Assembly (NCBI RefSeq): GCF_004135365.1
Contig: NZ_CP035492.1
Coordinates: 3,045,001 to 3,109,000, forward strand
Source: Paenibacillus protaetiae
GTDB lineage: Bacteria; Bacillota; Bacilli; Paenibacillales; Paenibacillaceae
DNA length: 64,000 nucleotides
Direction: 5' to 3'
The notes beneath the pieces were generated by a model that saw only the letters and a list, made by a program, of their open reading frames with translations, did no database searches and was not told the DNA's origin. A program made the translations under genes and the position numbers. This document shows positions 10,961 through 21,453 of the stretch, in pieces (position 1 is the stretch's first letter; each line of letters begins with the position of its first letter).

Positions 10961-11524
10961 TTACCGTTCCAGTTCTTCGTCTTCGTCGGTATCTTCTTCA
11001 TCCTCTTCGTCCGAATCAGCGTCCTCTGCATCCTCGTCGTCCTCGATGTCTTCATCATCAATGACAACCTCTTCGTCCACTTCTTCTTCCTCTTCGGCAT
11101 CTTCGAAGATATCTTCGCTGTCTTCGTCGTAAGAATCGTAATCTTCTTCATCCGCCGTGTACGTTTCTTCTTCATCATCCGCGTACAGATCTTCATCATC
11201 GTCTTCATCGTTAATGATACGCGGACGCTTGGAGTTCGCGATCGGATCTTCGGAGCGTTCTACCGGATACCAGCGTTTCAAGCCCCACATATTCGACCCG
11301 ACGCAGGCAAAACGGCCGTCGATATTAATTTCAGTATATACGTGGGCAATCACATCATTAAATTGCGCTTCGCTCAGCCCGCGTATTTTAGCGATTTCCT
11401 TAATGAGATCGCGGTAATAAAATGGTGTATTCGCTGCTTTAAGCACCTCGAACGCCAGGTCAACCATCGGCATCTCTTTCACTCGTTCAGGATCGAGCTT
11501 CAGTGCATAATTGCTGCTGCTCAT
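10961..11524 (-). CDS. rpoE: RNA polymerase delta subunit
   Basis: Delta is a Gram-positive RNA polymerase subunit that speeds enzyme recycling and sharpens promoter selectivity. The 187-residue protein has an N-terminal HARE-HTH domain (about residues 8-85, including DLAFEVLKAANTPFYYRDL and NIDGRF) and a very acidic, disordered Asp/Glu tail from about residue 108. ATG 11524 has AGAGGAAG 8 nt upstream. It precedes pyrG, as in Bacillus. Confidence 0.95.
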   Translation of the reverse strand: MSSSNYALKLDPERVKEMPMVDLAFEVLKAANTPFYYRDLIKEIAKIRGLSEAQFNDVIAHVYTEINIDGRFACVGSNMWGLKRWYPVERSEDPIANSKRPRIINDEDDDEDLYADDEEETYTADEEDYDSYDEDSEDIFEDAEEEEEVDEEVVIDDEDIEDDEDAEDADSDEEDEEDTDEDEELER

Positions 11525-11701
11525 ACGGACACTTCCTCTCTTGCCAATTATGGTGGCGTACAGTTCCATCATTCACTTTTTCACCATATAGTAAAACCTA
11601 TTTCTATTGAAAAAGCAAGCCGGACAGCCCTACTTTCCAAAAGAAAACGGACAGTTGCTGAAGCCCCGGACAAACGCCAAACCGGCGCCTCCATCCGCAT
11701 G

Positions 11702-11803
11702 AAAAAAAGCGAAGGGTCGTCCCTTCGCTTTGACTGTATCCGCCCGGGTAGGGCATTTGCATGCCTCCGGGAATGTAAGAACCCCTAAGAGCTCTTAATC
11801 CAT
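11702..11803 (-). ncRNA. Candidate structured RNA or attenuator leader upstream of rpoE
   Basis: About 100 nt on the minus strand carry, in order: a 12-nt palindrome TAAGAGCTCTTA (11786-11797); a nested stem-loop (outer CCCGG/CCGGG 11743-11771, inner GGCAT/ATGCC with a 4-nt loop); and an intrinsic terminator (AAAGCGAAGGG/CCCTTCGCTTT, 11706-11731, then T). A possible promoter is GTGAAA (11833-11838), 17 nt, TATATA (11810-11815). It ends 180 bp before rpoE, so it may be a separate small RNA or an attenuating leader. I recognise no known family. The 408-bp gap holds no convincing protein gene. Confidence 0.45.
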
Positions 11804-11932
11804 CGTATGTATATATGCCCTTTTTGACACGGTTTCACGCCTAATTATTGAAAAAAAGGCAAGTTGCTCATACCGGCTCGTCGACCCTCTCATACAATAC
11901 TGAAGCAATGTCCGTCGGGAGGGAACGACAAC

Positions 11933-13083
11933 TTGGATATGCACGCTTTTCTCCGCTGGCTGCAGGATACCGTTGCACAAACCCTGCCCAATACGCAGAG
12001 GCGCATTATTCGTTTCCAGCATACTGGCGACTACCGACGCTTCCTGCAGGATTGGGCGGACATGAAGTCGAACCGCAAAGACTTAGAACGGTCTCTCGCT
12101 TCCATTAAAGCTATGCCTATTATTCGCGGAATTTCCTGCCCTTGCCCGGCCTGGAAACGCCCAGCCCGTTCCAAGGGGACATCGTTGTTGAGCAAGACAG
12201 GCGGATTGCCGTCCATTCATCGCCGCAAAAATCGTTAGCAACCCTCGACAGAGGCATTCCTTGGGGAATCCAGCAAATTAAAGCGCCTCAAGTATGGGGA
12301 ACCACGACCGGCCACCGCGTCAAAGTCGGAGTGATCGACACCGGCGTGGATTTTAACCATCCGGACCTTAAGCATTCGCTGTCCAGGGGCATTAACTTGC
12401 TGAACCGCAGTATGCTTCCCCATGATGACAACGGCCACGGCACGCATATATCCGGCACAATTGCTGCGGCCAACCAGCTGAACGGCATGATTGGAGTAGC
12501 GCCCCGCTCGCTTATTTATCCGGTAAAAGCTTTTGACCATAACGGCAGTGCTTATGTTTCCGATATTATTCTCGGCATCGAATGGTGCGTTCGCAACCGC
12601 GTGGATGTCATCAATATGAGCTTTGGCATGAAAACCCGCAGCAAAGCTTTGCTGAACGCGGTTACGAACGCCCACACCGCCGGGGTTATTATCGTCGCAT
12701 CGTCCGGCAATGACGGCAAACGCCGTTCCATCGATTATCCCGCCCGTTATCCGTATACCATATCCGTCGGCGCTACGAACCGCCTGCGCCGCATCGCCCC
12801 GTTCAGCAATAGAGGAAGTTATATTGATATGTATGCTCCGGGCGATAAAATCACTTCCGCCTGGCTGCACGGCAAATACCATGAAATGAGCGGAACGTCG
12901 ATGGCCACCTCGCATGTATCCGGCGCCATCGCTCTGCTGCTCTCCTATAAGCCGGGGCTGACGCCCAACGAAATCAAAGCGATTCTGAAACGTTCGCTTG
13001 TCCCGCTCCGCGGCGCCAAAAGCAGGCGAAGCGAAGGAGAAATCGACGTTGTTCGTATGATACAAGCTGCAGACCGTTATTAG
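11933..13083 (+). pseudogene. Subtilisin-like serine protease (S8), one apparent frameshift
   Basis: The catalytic domain is complete: Asp in VGVIDTGVDFNHPD, His in GHGTHISGT and Ser in GTSMATSHVSG. The N-terminal segment (from TTG 11933 or ATG 11939, SD GGGAGGG) reads MDMHAFLRWLQ... in another frame and stops making sense at CCC 12139-12141. Adding one C there gives a continuous ISCPLPGLETPSPFQGD and a protein of about 383 residues. No secretion signal is evident, so it may be an intracellular or spore-linked subtilase. Without the repair only a 313-residue piece from a TTG at 12142 with no SD remains. Probably a sequencing undercall. Confidence 0.85.
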
Positions 13084-13111
13084 GCTGCAGCTTGTTTATT
13101 GTGAACTGCCG

Positions 13112-14364
13112 CTAATCAATGGCGCGAATCCTTTTGGCAAACAGCAGTAAAACCACAAAGTAAGCGATAACGATAAAGCCACATACGAGCAGCAGCTGCG
13201 TAATGGCAACGCCTTGCGACAGCAAGAAGGAGGAACAGGCGAAGGACAGCGGGACAAGCCCGCCGGAAACCGCCGACATCATGGACATGACACGCCCCAT
13301 CATATGCGGCTCCGTCTGCTGCTGGATCATCGCCGAGACCGGAATGCTTCCGAACGTAATAATAGAACCAAGGACGGCAAACAGCACAACATGCTGCCAT
13401 AACTGGACGGCGCCGCTTAACAGCACCATTACTGCGCCAAGCAGCAGCAGCTGGCCTAATATAATAACGCCGCGCCTTCTTTTAGGATTAAGGAGGCCTA
13501 CCGCAACCGCACCGGCAATCATACCGATAGAAATCGCGCTTTCCAGAAAGCTCAAGTCAACGGAACTGCCCTGAAGCACATCGCTCGCGATAAGAGGAAT
13601 AGACAAGCTTCCGGGACCCGCAATAACAAAGTTGGTCACAACATTCATCAGCCCCAGCGACAGCAGCACAGGGGCCGCCTTGACATAACGGAAGCCTTCC
13701 GCCAAGTCACGCAGCGGCGATGAGGAAACTTCCCTCGATGCATCCGCCCCGGGATACGTATCCGCACAAGCAGCAAACCGCCCAGCAAAATCATACCGCC
13801 CGATAGCAGAAACATAACCGGATAGGACAGCCAGCTCAGCAGCAGTCCGCCAATCATGGGGCCGATAACGACAACAGCCTGATTGCCTGTCTGGATGAGC
13901 GAGTTGCCCCGGAGCAGCTGCTCCTTGCCCAGCAATGCCGGTATAAGCGACTGCATAGCCGGCCCGAACAAAGCATCGGCGACGCCGAATAAAAAGGCGA
14001 ACCCAAGCAGCGGGTAAATCTTTAAATAACCGGCGTAAGCAAGCCCTGCCATCATAAGCAGCAGCACCGATTTAGCCATTATCGACAGTGCGAGAAGGCG
14101 CGTTTTGCTCATCCGGTCCGCAAGCGCCCCGCCAACCAGCATAAATATAAACCGGGGCAGCGTTGTCGCCATCATCACGATGCCCAGCCAGGAGCGCTGA
14201 TGAAGCTCGTTGAGGACATACCAGCTCTCGGCCAGCATATAAGCAGAGAAAAACAAACCGGATAATAAACTGCACAGCCAAATTTGCACAAACGCCGTGT
14301 TGGCGAACAGACTTGGCTTGGCATAACGTACACTTGCAGCGGGTTGAGGCGCGGAAGCTGTCAT
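13112..14364 (-). pseudogene. MFS transporter, one apparent frameshift
   Basis: Two overlapping reading frames together encode a 12-helix-type permease of about 417 residues. The N-terminal half has the MFS loop motif GGALADRMSKTR. The C-terminal half continues LRDLAEGFRYVKAAPVL, typical of the MFS_3/enterobactin-exporter-like group. The frames join if one G is added to the four-base run at 13747-13750, giving RIRIPGADASREVSS. It is cotranscribed downstream of an ArsR-like regulator and likely controlled by it; the substrate is unknown. Start ATG 14364 has GGGAGG 10 nt upstream. Confidence 0.85.
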
Positions 14365-14410
14365 TCTTTCTCATCCTCCCTGAACGGAACGGCTGCCTGG
14401 CGGCTGCAAG

Positions 14411-15055
14411 CTATCGCTTGGAATGGTCCGCGCCGCCTAGTTTCCGGTTTTCTTCAAAATAAGGTTCGTCAATCTCGAACGCAACGGAAGACATATAGTA
14501 GAAGCGCCCATCCGGCTCTTCTTCCATATCTTCCAGCTCCTTAAGCAGCTCCCGGTATTTCATCAGCCACCGGATAAAGGTATCCTCCGACACTCTAGCC
14601 TCCAATTGCATCGTAAGGCGCGGCTGATGCTGAACTTCGGCGCGGTTGATAAACGCTTCCTCCGGCGCTGTCATGGCACGGGTTGCAGCACGAGACAACG
14701 TATTCAGCATCATGTTCCGGTTATAGTTCTCGATCGATTCCGATTGCGGAATCAGATGCTCGCCGGGACGGAAGCTGTACGCCACCGCTTTGTAAAACTT
14801 CTGTACGATGCCGCCCAGCTCTTCTTTCCTTGCAACACGTATAAATCCGGTGTTCTCCAGCTCCGTCAGCGCATAGTGCACCTTGGACCGCGGCACCTCC
14901 AGCAGCCTGGCGAGCTGCTGCCCGGTATACGACTGCTCGATCAGCAGCGTCAGCAGCTTCGAGCGGAACGGGTCGCTTACTGCTTTCAGCTGCTCGAATG
15001 ATTCCATCACCATAACCGCCTGCTGCTTAAAATCCAGTTCCTCTGCTTCGCTCAT
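14411..15055 (-). CDS. ArsR-like winged-helix transcriptional regulator
   Basis: The 214-residue protein has an N-terminal winged HTH (about residues 22-85: LKAVSDPFRSKLLTLLIEQSYTGQQLARLLEVPRSKVHYALTELE in overview, wing TGFIRV). A long C-terminal helical region of unknown ligand follows. It is upstream of the MFS transporter gene by 46 bp on the same strand. Its own promoter carries a palindromic operator at the transcription start, which suggests autorepression and control of the exporter. SD GGAGAGG precedes the ATG. Confidence 0.85.
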   Translation of the reverse strand: MSEAEELDFKQQAVMVMESFEQLKAVSDPFRSKLLTLLIEQSYTGQQLARLLEVPRSKVHYALTELENTGFIRVARKEELGGIVQKFYKAVAYSFRPGEHLIPQSESIENYNRNMMLNTLSRAATRAMTAPEEAFINRAEVQHQPRLTMQLEARVSEDTFIRWLMKYRELLKELEDMEEEPDGRFYYMSSVAFEIDEPYFEENRKLGGADHSKR

Positions 15056-15085
15056 CCCAATACCTCTCCTTCGTTTATATCCGTC

Positions 15086-15142
15086 ACTCGAGTTAATTTT
15101 TTAACTTGAGTATATTAAATCACCTGAGTCCGCAAATGTCAA
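15086..15142 (-). promoter_or_regulatory. Promoter and operator of the ArsR-like gene
   Basis: Minus strand TTGACA (15137-15142), 17-nt spacer, TTTAAT (15114-15119). Immediately downstream is an inverted repeat with arms ACTCGAGTTAA and TTAACTTGAGT around TTTT (15086-15111), covering the start region. A third half-site ACTCAGGT lies inside the spacer (15121-15128). The arrangement suits a dimeric repressor. Confidence 0.8.
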
Positions 15143-15196
15143 CCATTTAATGGCAATGTGCATAAAAAAGGCGGGCGCCACTTTGCAACGGGCAGC

Positions 15197-15239
15197 AAAA
15201 AAAGCCCGCCTGCCGGTTAAACCGGCAAAGCGGGCTTTT
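15197..15239 (-). terminator. argS terminator
   Basis: Minus strand AAAGCCCGC plus inner TGCCGGTT/AACCGGCA stem, then GGCGGGCTTTTTTT. It begins about 35 bp past the argS stop. Confidence 0.95.
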
Positions 15240-15273
15240 CAAACATATCTTTTATAAAATAAAATGCTGCGCA

Positions 15274-16953
15274 TTACATCCGTTCAGGGGCGGATACGCC
15301 GATCAGGCGAAGCACGTTCGCAATCGTGATGCGGACTGCAGCGAGCAGCGCCAGACGGGCACTCGTCTGCGCCTCGTCTTCGGTAATGACGCGTTCCGCT
15401 CTATAGTAGCTGTGGAACTGCGAAGCCAGCTCGTATACGTAGCGGATGATCCGGTGAGGCGCATATTGAGCCGCTGCATCTGCAATTTCCTGCGGCAGCT
15501 CGCCGAGCTTGCGAAGCAGGTCGAATTCCATCTCCGACGACAGCTTGCTGAAGTCGATGGCCGACACATCGGCAAGCCGGATGCCCTGCTCTTCCGCTTG
15601 GCGGAATACGCTGCAAATGCGGGCATGCGCATATTGCACGTAAAACACCGGATTTTCGTTCGATGTCGAAATCGCCAGGTCCATATCGAAATCAAGATGC
15701 GAGTCCATGCTGCGCATCGTAAAGAAGTAACGAATGGCATCGACGCCAACCTCTTCCATCAGATCCTGCATCGTTACCGCTTTGCCGGTCCGTTTCGACA
15801 TTTTTACCTTTTCGCCGTCCTGGAACAGGCTGACCATTTGCGCAATAAGCACAACCAGCTTGTCCGGGTCATTCCCAAGCGCTTCCATCGCCGCTTTCAC
15901 ACGCGGAATATAGCCGTGATGGTCGGCGCCCCAAATGTTGATCATCCGGTCGTAGCCGCGGGCGTATTTATCGCGGTGGTAAGCAATGTCCGGCGTCAAA
16001 TACGTATACGATCCGTCATTTTTCACAAGGACGCGGTTTTTGTCATCGCCGTAAGGCATCGTCGACAGCCATGTTGCGCCTTCTTCCTCGTATACCTGCC
16101 CTTTCGCCTTCAGCGCGTCCAGAGCGGCTGTCACTTGTCCGTTCTCGTACAGCGACGTCTCGCTGAACCATACGTCAAACGCAACGCGGAACTTGCCGAG
16201 GTCGCGTTTGATTTTGTCCAGCTCCCTCTCCAGCCCGTACTGGCGGAAATACGTAAACCGCTCGTCGTCCGGCAGCTCCAGCAGCTTGTCGCCTTGCTCT
16301 TCTACGAGCTGCTTGGCAAAACCGATGATGTCTTCGCCGTAATAGCCGTCCTCCGGCATGTCCACCTGCTGGCCAAGCGCCTGGCGGTAACGGGCTTCGA
16401 TCGAACGGGCCAGATTCGCCACCTGGTTGCCGGCATCATTAATATAATATTCACGGGTCACCTCATACCCGGCAAAATCAAGCACATTGCATAGCGCGTC
16501 GCCAACAGCTGCGCCGCGGGCATGTCCAAGATGGAGGTTGCCCGTCGGGTTCGCGCTGACGAATTCGACCTGAACGCGTTCCCCTTTGCCGGCGTTTATA
16601 CGGCCATAGTTATCGCCTGCCGCAAGCACTTGCCCGATTACCGGATACAGGTAGCTTTTGTCCAGGCGGAAGTTAATAAAGCCAGGGCCGGCGATTTCAG
16701 CCGACGTAATGCCCGCTTTGTCCTTGTCCAAATGGGCAATAATCGTCTCCGCAATTTGGCGCGGGTTGCGTTTCGCCAGCTTCGTCAGCTGCATCGCCGC
16801 GTTTGTTGCCAGATCGCCGTGCGCTTTATCTTTCGGCACTTCCAGCACAAAGCTTGGCAGCTCTTCACGTGCGGCAAGCCCTCCGGCCACAGCCGCCTCC
16901 GCAATGGCTTCCTTCAGCTTCTCGTATAGTTGATCCAGTACACTTGTCGTCAT
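15274..16953 (-). CDS. argS: Arginine--tRNA ligase
   Basis: This class I synthetase charges tRNA-Arg. The 559-residue protein has the ArgRS N-terminal additional domain (APGFINFRL-like segment near residue 90), the HIGH signature as [12 protein letters not shown], the catalytic core, [12 protein letters not shown] as KMSK, and a DALR anticodon-binding domain at the C-terminus. SD GGAGG lies 11 nt before the ATG. The start overlaps the stop of the DUF1934 gene by 4 bp, as in the Bacillus ywiB-argS pair. Confidence 0.97.
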   Translation of the reverse strand: MTTSVLDQLYEKLKEAIAEAAVAGGLAAREELPSFVLEVPKDKAHGDLATNAAMQLTKLAKRNPRQIAETIIAHLDKDKAGITSAEIAGPGFINFRLDKSYLYPVIGQVLAAGDNYGRINAGKGERVQVEFVSANPTGNLHLGHARGAAVGDALCNVLDFAGYEVTREYYINDAGNQVANLARSIEARYRQALGQQVDMPEDGYYGEDIIGFAKQLVEEQGDKLLELPDDERFTYFRQYGLERELDKIKRDLGKFRVAFDVWFSETSLYENGQVTAALDALKAKGQVYEEEGATWLSTMPYGDDKNRVLVKNDGSYTYLTPDIAYHRDKYARGYDRMINIWGADHHGYIPRVKAAMEALGNDPDKLVVLIAQMVSLFQDGEKVKMSKRTGKAVTMQDLMEEVGVDAIRYFFTMRSMDSHLDFDMDLAISTSNENPVFYVQYAHARICSVFRQAEEQGIRLADVSAIDFSKLSSEMEFDLLRKLGELPQEIADAAAQYAPHRIIRYVYELASQFHSYYRAERVITEDEAQTSARLALLAAVRITIANVLRLIGVSAPERM

Positions 16954-17432
16954 TGTAATTCGGTTCCTCCTTGAATGTCCTTTTCCTGTAAAGGTTCGAT
17001 GTGAAGCCGGAGTTCAAATCGACCCGACAACGTTTCCCCTACCCAAAGCTTATATTTCCAATCCAGCGTAAAAGGCGGCGACGGCAGCTCTTCCTTCCCG
17101 GAAGGCGTCACCGCAAGGCGGCTTGTTGCCGTCTCCATCTCAAACGCAGTAAATGGCGAACGGTAAAAGCCCCTTGTCCTTACGCCCCGCACAAACAGCT
17201 GCTCCGATTGAAGCGCTCCTCTTCGGACAAGCGACAGCTCGCCCGGCCGGTAACGGATGAGCGAACGGACGCTCTCCACCGGCGCGCCGCTGTCCGCCGC
17301 TTCTGCAGGCTCCTCGTAACGGATATAAACCGACTTGTCCTTGCGAAACCATTCGCCCGTATAGGTCTGTACGTTAGCCGCACCGTCCGCTTTGCTGATC
17401 AGCTTGATGCGGACTTGTTCTCTGTCAGACAT
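16950..17432 (-). CDS. DUF1934 (YwiB-like) beta-barrel protein
   Basis: The 160-residue protein belongs by context and pattern to DUF1934: alternating beta-strands ([37 protein letters not shown]) and translational coupling (4-bp overlap) with argS, as in B. subtilis ywiB. Function is not established. ATG 17432 (MSDREQ) has GGGAG about 9 nt upstream; an in-frame TTG five codons up is possible. Confidence 0.85.
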   Translation of the reverse strand: MSDREQVRIKLISKADGAANVQTYTGEWFRKDKSVYIRYEEPAEAADSGAPVESVRSLIRYRPGELSLVRRGALQSEQLFVRGVRTRGFYRSPFTAFEMETATSRLAVTPSGKEELPSPPFTLDWKYKLWVGETLSGRFELRLHIEPLQEKDIQGGTELQ

Positions 17433-17522
17433 TGCTCCTGCTCCCAATCGTCGTTCGTTATTGTTCTGTACTAACTATATACAGGTAGCACCGTAATTTC
17501 AACGATTGCCGCCGCTTTCCCG

Positions 17523-18038
17523 CTAATCCATTAAATAAGGAAGAACCTGTTTCCATACTTCCAGCCGGTCTTCGAGCGAACGCATCGCCGGTGTCGGAAT
17601 AGGGCTTGTCGACGGCAGCTTAAGCAGCGCCAAATGGCTTAAAGCCGCTTCGTTCTTGAAATATTTGCGGTACGTGTCATACGCCTTGCTTCCATTAAAT
17701 GCGAAACAGCGCAAGCCGGGATACTGCCGGACAAGACCCGGCAAGTCATTAGGCCGTTCTTCACGGATATTCATATCGAGGCTGCCTTCGCGGACGCATG
17801 ATTCGATGACATCAAATACAGCCAGCCGGTGCTCCTGCAAAAAAGCAAGCCGTTCCTCGTATACCGGACTCGGCTCCCCGGCGCCAAACAGCGCGTACAC
17901 AAGCGGCCATAAATAATTGCGCGGATGCCCGTAAAATTGCTTGTGTTCCAGCGATTTGACGCTTGGAGCCGTCCCTAAAATGAGCACCTTGGCACGATCG
18001 TCAATAACCGGCTCGAAGGAATGAATGCGCACAGCCAA
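17523..18038 (-). CDS. DNA-deoxyinosine (hypoxanthine) glycosylase, UDG family 6
   Basis: The 171-residue protein removes deaminated bases to start base-excision repair. Family features: VLILGTAPSVKSLEHKQFYG at residues 18-37, then HPRNYLWPLV, FNGSKAYDTY and LPSTSPI near the C-terminus. These mark the HDG group of the uracil-DNA glycosylase superfamily. Start is TTG 18038 (SD AAGGAG, 7 nt) or GTG 18032. It stands alone between speE and the argS operon. Confidence 0.88.
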   Translation of the reverse strand: MAVRIHSFEPVIDDRAKVLILGTAPSVKSLEHKQFYGHPRNYLWPLVYALFGAGEPSPVYEERLAFLQEHRLAVFDVIESCVREGSLDMNIREERPNDLPGLVRQYPGLRCFAFNGSKAYDTYRKYFKNEAALSHLALLKLPSTSPIPTPAMRSLEDRLEVWKQVLPYLMD

Positions 18039-18126
18039 TCCAGCTCCTTATTCGATAACAGATCTCCTGCCTGTTTCTACTATATAGTGTGGTCACGAAT
18101 GTACAGCCCAAATCCCGGCTGGCCAA

Positions 18127-18176
18127 ATAAATAGCCAAAGCCGCCTCGGCTTGCATCGCCCGGCGGCTTGGCTATA
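18127..18176 (-). terminator. speE terminator
   Basis: Minus strand ATAGCCAAGCCGCC ... GGCGGCTTTGGCTAT then TTATTT. It starts at the speE stop codon. Confidence 0.85.
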
Positions 18177-19007
18177 TTAGGACTTCACGAGATTTTCCAC
18201 AAATCTCGGGAGCACAAAAGCCGCTTTATGCAGTCGCGGCGTATAATAGTTCGTTTCTATTTCCGGAATAGCCGTTTCATCGACTTCAAGCGGATCATAT
18301 TTTTTACTGCCCATTGTAAACGTCCAGAGGCCGCTTGGGTATGTCGGGATATTGGCGCAGTAAACGCGTACGATCGGAAATACTTCCTTCACATCGCGGT
18401 TAACCGTCTGGATCAGATCCGCTTTGAACCACGGATTGTCCGTCTGCGCGACAAAAATGCCGTCATCCTTCAGCGCTTCGTAAATGCCCTGGTAGAAGCC
18501 CCGGGTAAACAGGTTCACGGCCGGGCCAACCGGTTCGGTGGAATCCACCATAATGACATCGTATGTATGCTTATGGTCATGAATATGCATAAAGCCGTCG
18601 CCTACCAGCACTTCAACCCGCGGATTGTCCAATTCGCCTGCAATACTCGGCAAATATTTTTTGGAGTATTCGATGACTTTTCCGTCGATATCAACAAGTA
18701 CCGCCTTCTTCACGCCCGGATGCTTCATAATTTCGCGGATGACACCGCCGTCGCCGCCGCCGACTACCAGCACATGCTCCGGATGGGGATGAGTGAACAA
18801 AACCGGATGGGCGACCATCTCGTGGTAGACGAATTCATCCTTGACCGTGGTCATCACCATACCGTCCAGTACCAGCATCGTGCCGAACTGCTCGGTTTCG
18901 ATCACATCCAGCTGCTGAAATTCCGTCTGCTCATGCACATACGTTTTTGTAATCTTCGCCGTAATGCCGAAGGTGTCGGTTTGTTTTTCGGTATACCACA
19001 GTTCCAT
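18177..19007 (-). CDS. speE: Spermidine synthase
   Basis: It transfers aminopropyl from decarboxylated SAM to putrescine. The 276-residue protein has an N-terminal beta-strand tetramerisation segment, the SAM-fold motif [16 protein letters not shown], the acidic [17 protein letters not shown] motif and the catalytic Asp in [25 protein letters not shown] precedes the ATG. It is divergent from the PBP gene, as in Bacillus (speE/pbpG), but no speB follows here. Confidence 0.96.
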   Translation of the reverse strand: MELWYTEKQTDTFGITAKITKTYVHEQTEFQQLDVIETEQFGTMLVLDGMVMTTVKDEFVYHEMVAHPVLFTHPHPEHVLVVGGGDGGVIREIMKHPGVKKAVLVDIDGKVIEYSKKYLPSIAGELDNPRVEVLVGDGFMHIHDHKHTYDVIMVDSTEPVGPAVNLFTRGFYQGIYEALKDDGIFVAQTDNPWFKADLIQTVNRDVKEVFPIVRVYCANIPTYPSGLWTFTMGSKKYDPLEVDETAIPEIETNYYTPRLHKAAFVLPRFVENLVKS

Positions 19008-19206
19008 CTCGATAATCCCCTTTCGGTCAATCGTTCAACCTGTATTATAGTCAAACGAAAGTTAAAAAGCCAAGCGCGGGCTAAAATCCGGCGCAAATAA
19101 AGCATATGCAGCTGCCGCACGGAACAACTTCGCCGAATAAACTCAACCACCTTTTTCCATACTACTAACAACGAAGGTTTATTAAGCGAAGGGAGCCGCT
19201 GCCGAT

Positions 19207-21309
19207 ATGAACAAAAAGCCGAAATGGCCCAAATTGCGCCGCGCTTATCGATTCCCCCTCATGGCCGAGCATCTGCTGCCGCAGCTGTACCGGCTTAAAA
19301 AATGGTCGATTCGCGCTTCCGTTCTGCTGGTTGCGGTTATGGCCGCTTTTGCCGGACTGCTGCTCTTTCTGAAGCTGCAGTCGCTGCCTGCCGCTTCCAT
19401 CAGCCAGACATCGCAGATGCTCGATCTGCAAGGGCAAGTGATCGACTCCTTCCATTCCGCCGAAAACCGCCGCTCCGTGGAGCTGTCCGCCGTCTCGCCG
19501 TATGTCGTTCAGGCGACGCTCGCTATCGAGGACAAACGGTTCTACGACCATAACGGCTTCGATATGAAAGGGCTGGCCCGCGCCATTCTGGTCGATCTGA
19601 AAAGCGGCGCCGCCACGCAAGGAGCCAGCACGCTGACCCAGCAGCTCGCCCGCAATTTGTATTTGTCGCATGAGAAAACATGGCAGCGCAAGCTGAAGGA
19701 AGCGATGTACACCGTTCAGCTTGAAATGAACTATTCCAAAGATGAAATTATGGGTATGTATTTAAACCAAATTTATTACGGCCACGGCTCTTACGGCATT
19801 GAAGCCGCCTCGGATATGTATTTCGGCAAGCATGCCTCCGAGCTGACGCTGGCGGAAAGCGCCATGCTGGCCGGCATCCCGAAAGGCCCGAAATATTATT
19901 CGCCTTATTTCGATATGAAAAACGCCAAGGACCGCCAGCGTACGATACTGAACGCGATGGCCGAGCAAGGCGATATAACAAAAGCGCAGGCGGACGCGGC
20001 GTATGCGGAGCTGCTCCGCTTCAAGCCGCTGCATCAGGACAGCCAGGACGGCTTTGCTCCTTATTTTCGCGACTATGTGCGGAATTATGCTGTCGAGAAG
20101 CTGGGGATAGATGAGAATTTATTGAATGAAGGCGGGCTGCGCATTTATACAACGCTGGATTACGATATCCAGAAGGCGGCTGAAGAGGCCGTGTTAAACG
20201 GCATTCCCGGCAATTCGGAGCAGCAGGCGGCGCTCGTTGCCATTGATCCGCGCAACGGCTACATTAAAGCGATGGTCGGCGGCCGCAATTATACGGCCAA
20301 CCAATACAACCGGGCGCTCGCCAGTACGCGCCAGCCCGGCTCCTCCTTTAAGCCTGTGCTTTATTTGACCGCCCTTCAGCAGCAGGGCATCACGCCGCTC
20401 ACGCGCATTAAAAGCGAACCGACCACCTTCACGTACGATGAAGGGCGGTCAACGTATGAGCCATCGAATTACAACGATAAATACGCCAATGATCTCATTG
20501 ATATGCGGGAAGCGATCAGCAGCTCGGACAATATTTACGCCGTCAGCACGTTGATGAATGTCGGCGCGGACAAAGTGATCGAAACTGCACGCAAGCTGGG
20601 AATGACAAGCCCGATGCAGGCTGTGCCGTCCCTGGCGCTAGGCACGTTTCCGGTCAGCCCGTTCGAGATGGCTTCGGCGTTTGCCGTATTCGCCAACGGC
20701 GGCCAGCGTTACGAGCCGGCGGCGATTCTTCGCATCGAGGACCGGGACGGGCATATATTATATGAAGCGAAACACCAGGACCCGGTGCAGGCCGTTGATG
20801 CGGCACATGCCTATGTGCTGACCAATCTAATGCAGAGCGTGTTCGAGGAAGGCGGCACCGGCTCGCGTGTAGCGGGGCTGATTCACCGCCCGGTAGCCGG
20901 CAAGACGGGCACAACCGCCACCGATGCATGGCTCGTAGGCTATACGCCGGAGCTGGCGACAGCTGTATGGGTCGGCTACGATAAGAACCGCAAGCTAAGC
21001 GTCGCCGAAGCGCATCGCGCCGCACCGATTTTTGCCCGGTTTACGGAACAGGCGCTGGCGAATGTGCCGCCCAAAATGTTCCCGATGCCGGAAGGCGTCA
21101 TTTATACCTATGTCGATCCGGCAAGCGGCAAGCTGGCGGCAGAGGACTGCCCGAACCGGCGGCTGGAAGCTTTTGTGCAAGGAACCGAGCCGACGGAAGT
21201 ATGCGGCAGCGCAAGCAGCAGCGGAACCGGGGATTCCGGCACGGACGAAGCCCGTGAAAGCCAGAAGCGTACCTGGTGGAACCAGCTCAAAAATTGGTGG
21301 AGCCGCTAG
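19207..21309 (+). CDS. Class A penicillin-binding protein (transglycosylase/transpeptidase)
   Basis: It polymerises and crosslinks peptidoglycan at the outer face of the membrane. The 700-residue protein has one N-terminal transmembrane helix (about residues 36-58) and a GT51 transglycosylase domain (catalytic Glu in IEDKRFYDHNG, then GASTLTQQLARN). The transpeptidase domain has Ser-x-x-Lys in PGSSFKPV, SSDN, and KTGTT. Position beside speE matches B. subtilis pbpG (YwhE). SD GGGAG lies about 12 nt before the ATG. Confidence 0.95.
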   Translation: MNKKPKWPKLRRAYRFPLMAEHLLPQLYRLKKWSIRASVLLVAVMAAFAGLLLFLKLQSLPAASISQTSQMLDLQGQVIDSFHSAENRRSVELSAVSPYVVQATLAIEDKRFYDHNGFDMKGLARAILVDLKSGAATQGASTLTQQLARNLYLSHEKTWQRKLKEAMYTVQLEMNYSKDEIMGMYLNQIYYGHGSYGIEAASDMYFGKHASELTLAESAMLAGIPKGPKYYSPYFDMKNAKDRQRTILNAMAEQGDITKAQADAAYAELLRFKPLHQDSQDGFAPYFRDYVRNYAVEKLGIDENLLNEGGLRIYTTLDYDIQKAAEEAVLNGIPGNSEQQAALVAIDPRNGYIKAMVGGRNYTANQYNRALASTRQPGSSFKPVLYLTALQQQGITPLTRIKSEPTTFTYDEGRSTYEPSNYNDKYANDLIDMREAISSSDNIYAVSTLMNVGADKVIETARKLGMTSPMQAVPSLALGTFPVSPFEMASAFAVFANGGQRYEPAAILRIEDRDGHILYEAKHQDPVQAVDAAHAYVLTNLMQSVFEEGGTGSRVAGLIHRPVAGKTGTTATDAWLVGYTPELATAVWVGYDKNRKLSVAEAHRAAPIFARFTEQALANVPPKMFPMPEGVIYTYVDPASGKLAAEDCPNRRLEAFVQGTEPTEVCGSASSSGTGDSGTDEARESQKRTWWNQLKNWWSR

Positions 21310-21453
21310 GCAATGAAGACACTTCTGTCAATGCCAACACCCAATTTTGTCTTTTTTTTGAGCAAAATATGAAAATTCTTTGAACAAACGAGCCATATTG
21401 TGATATGATATGGATAAGAAAGCACTTACAAACATTTGTTAGGAGTGTTCCAA

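Noticed and set aside
10890-11132. Serine-repeat open frame opposite rpoE
   Set aside because: It is the complement of the acidic Asp/Glu codons of the RpoE tail; the poly-Ser pattern is a by-product.
12121-12150. Programmed ribosomal frameshift in the subtilase
   Set aside because: No slippery heptamer plus downstream structure is evident, and four similar breaks elsewhere in G/C runs favour sequence error.
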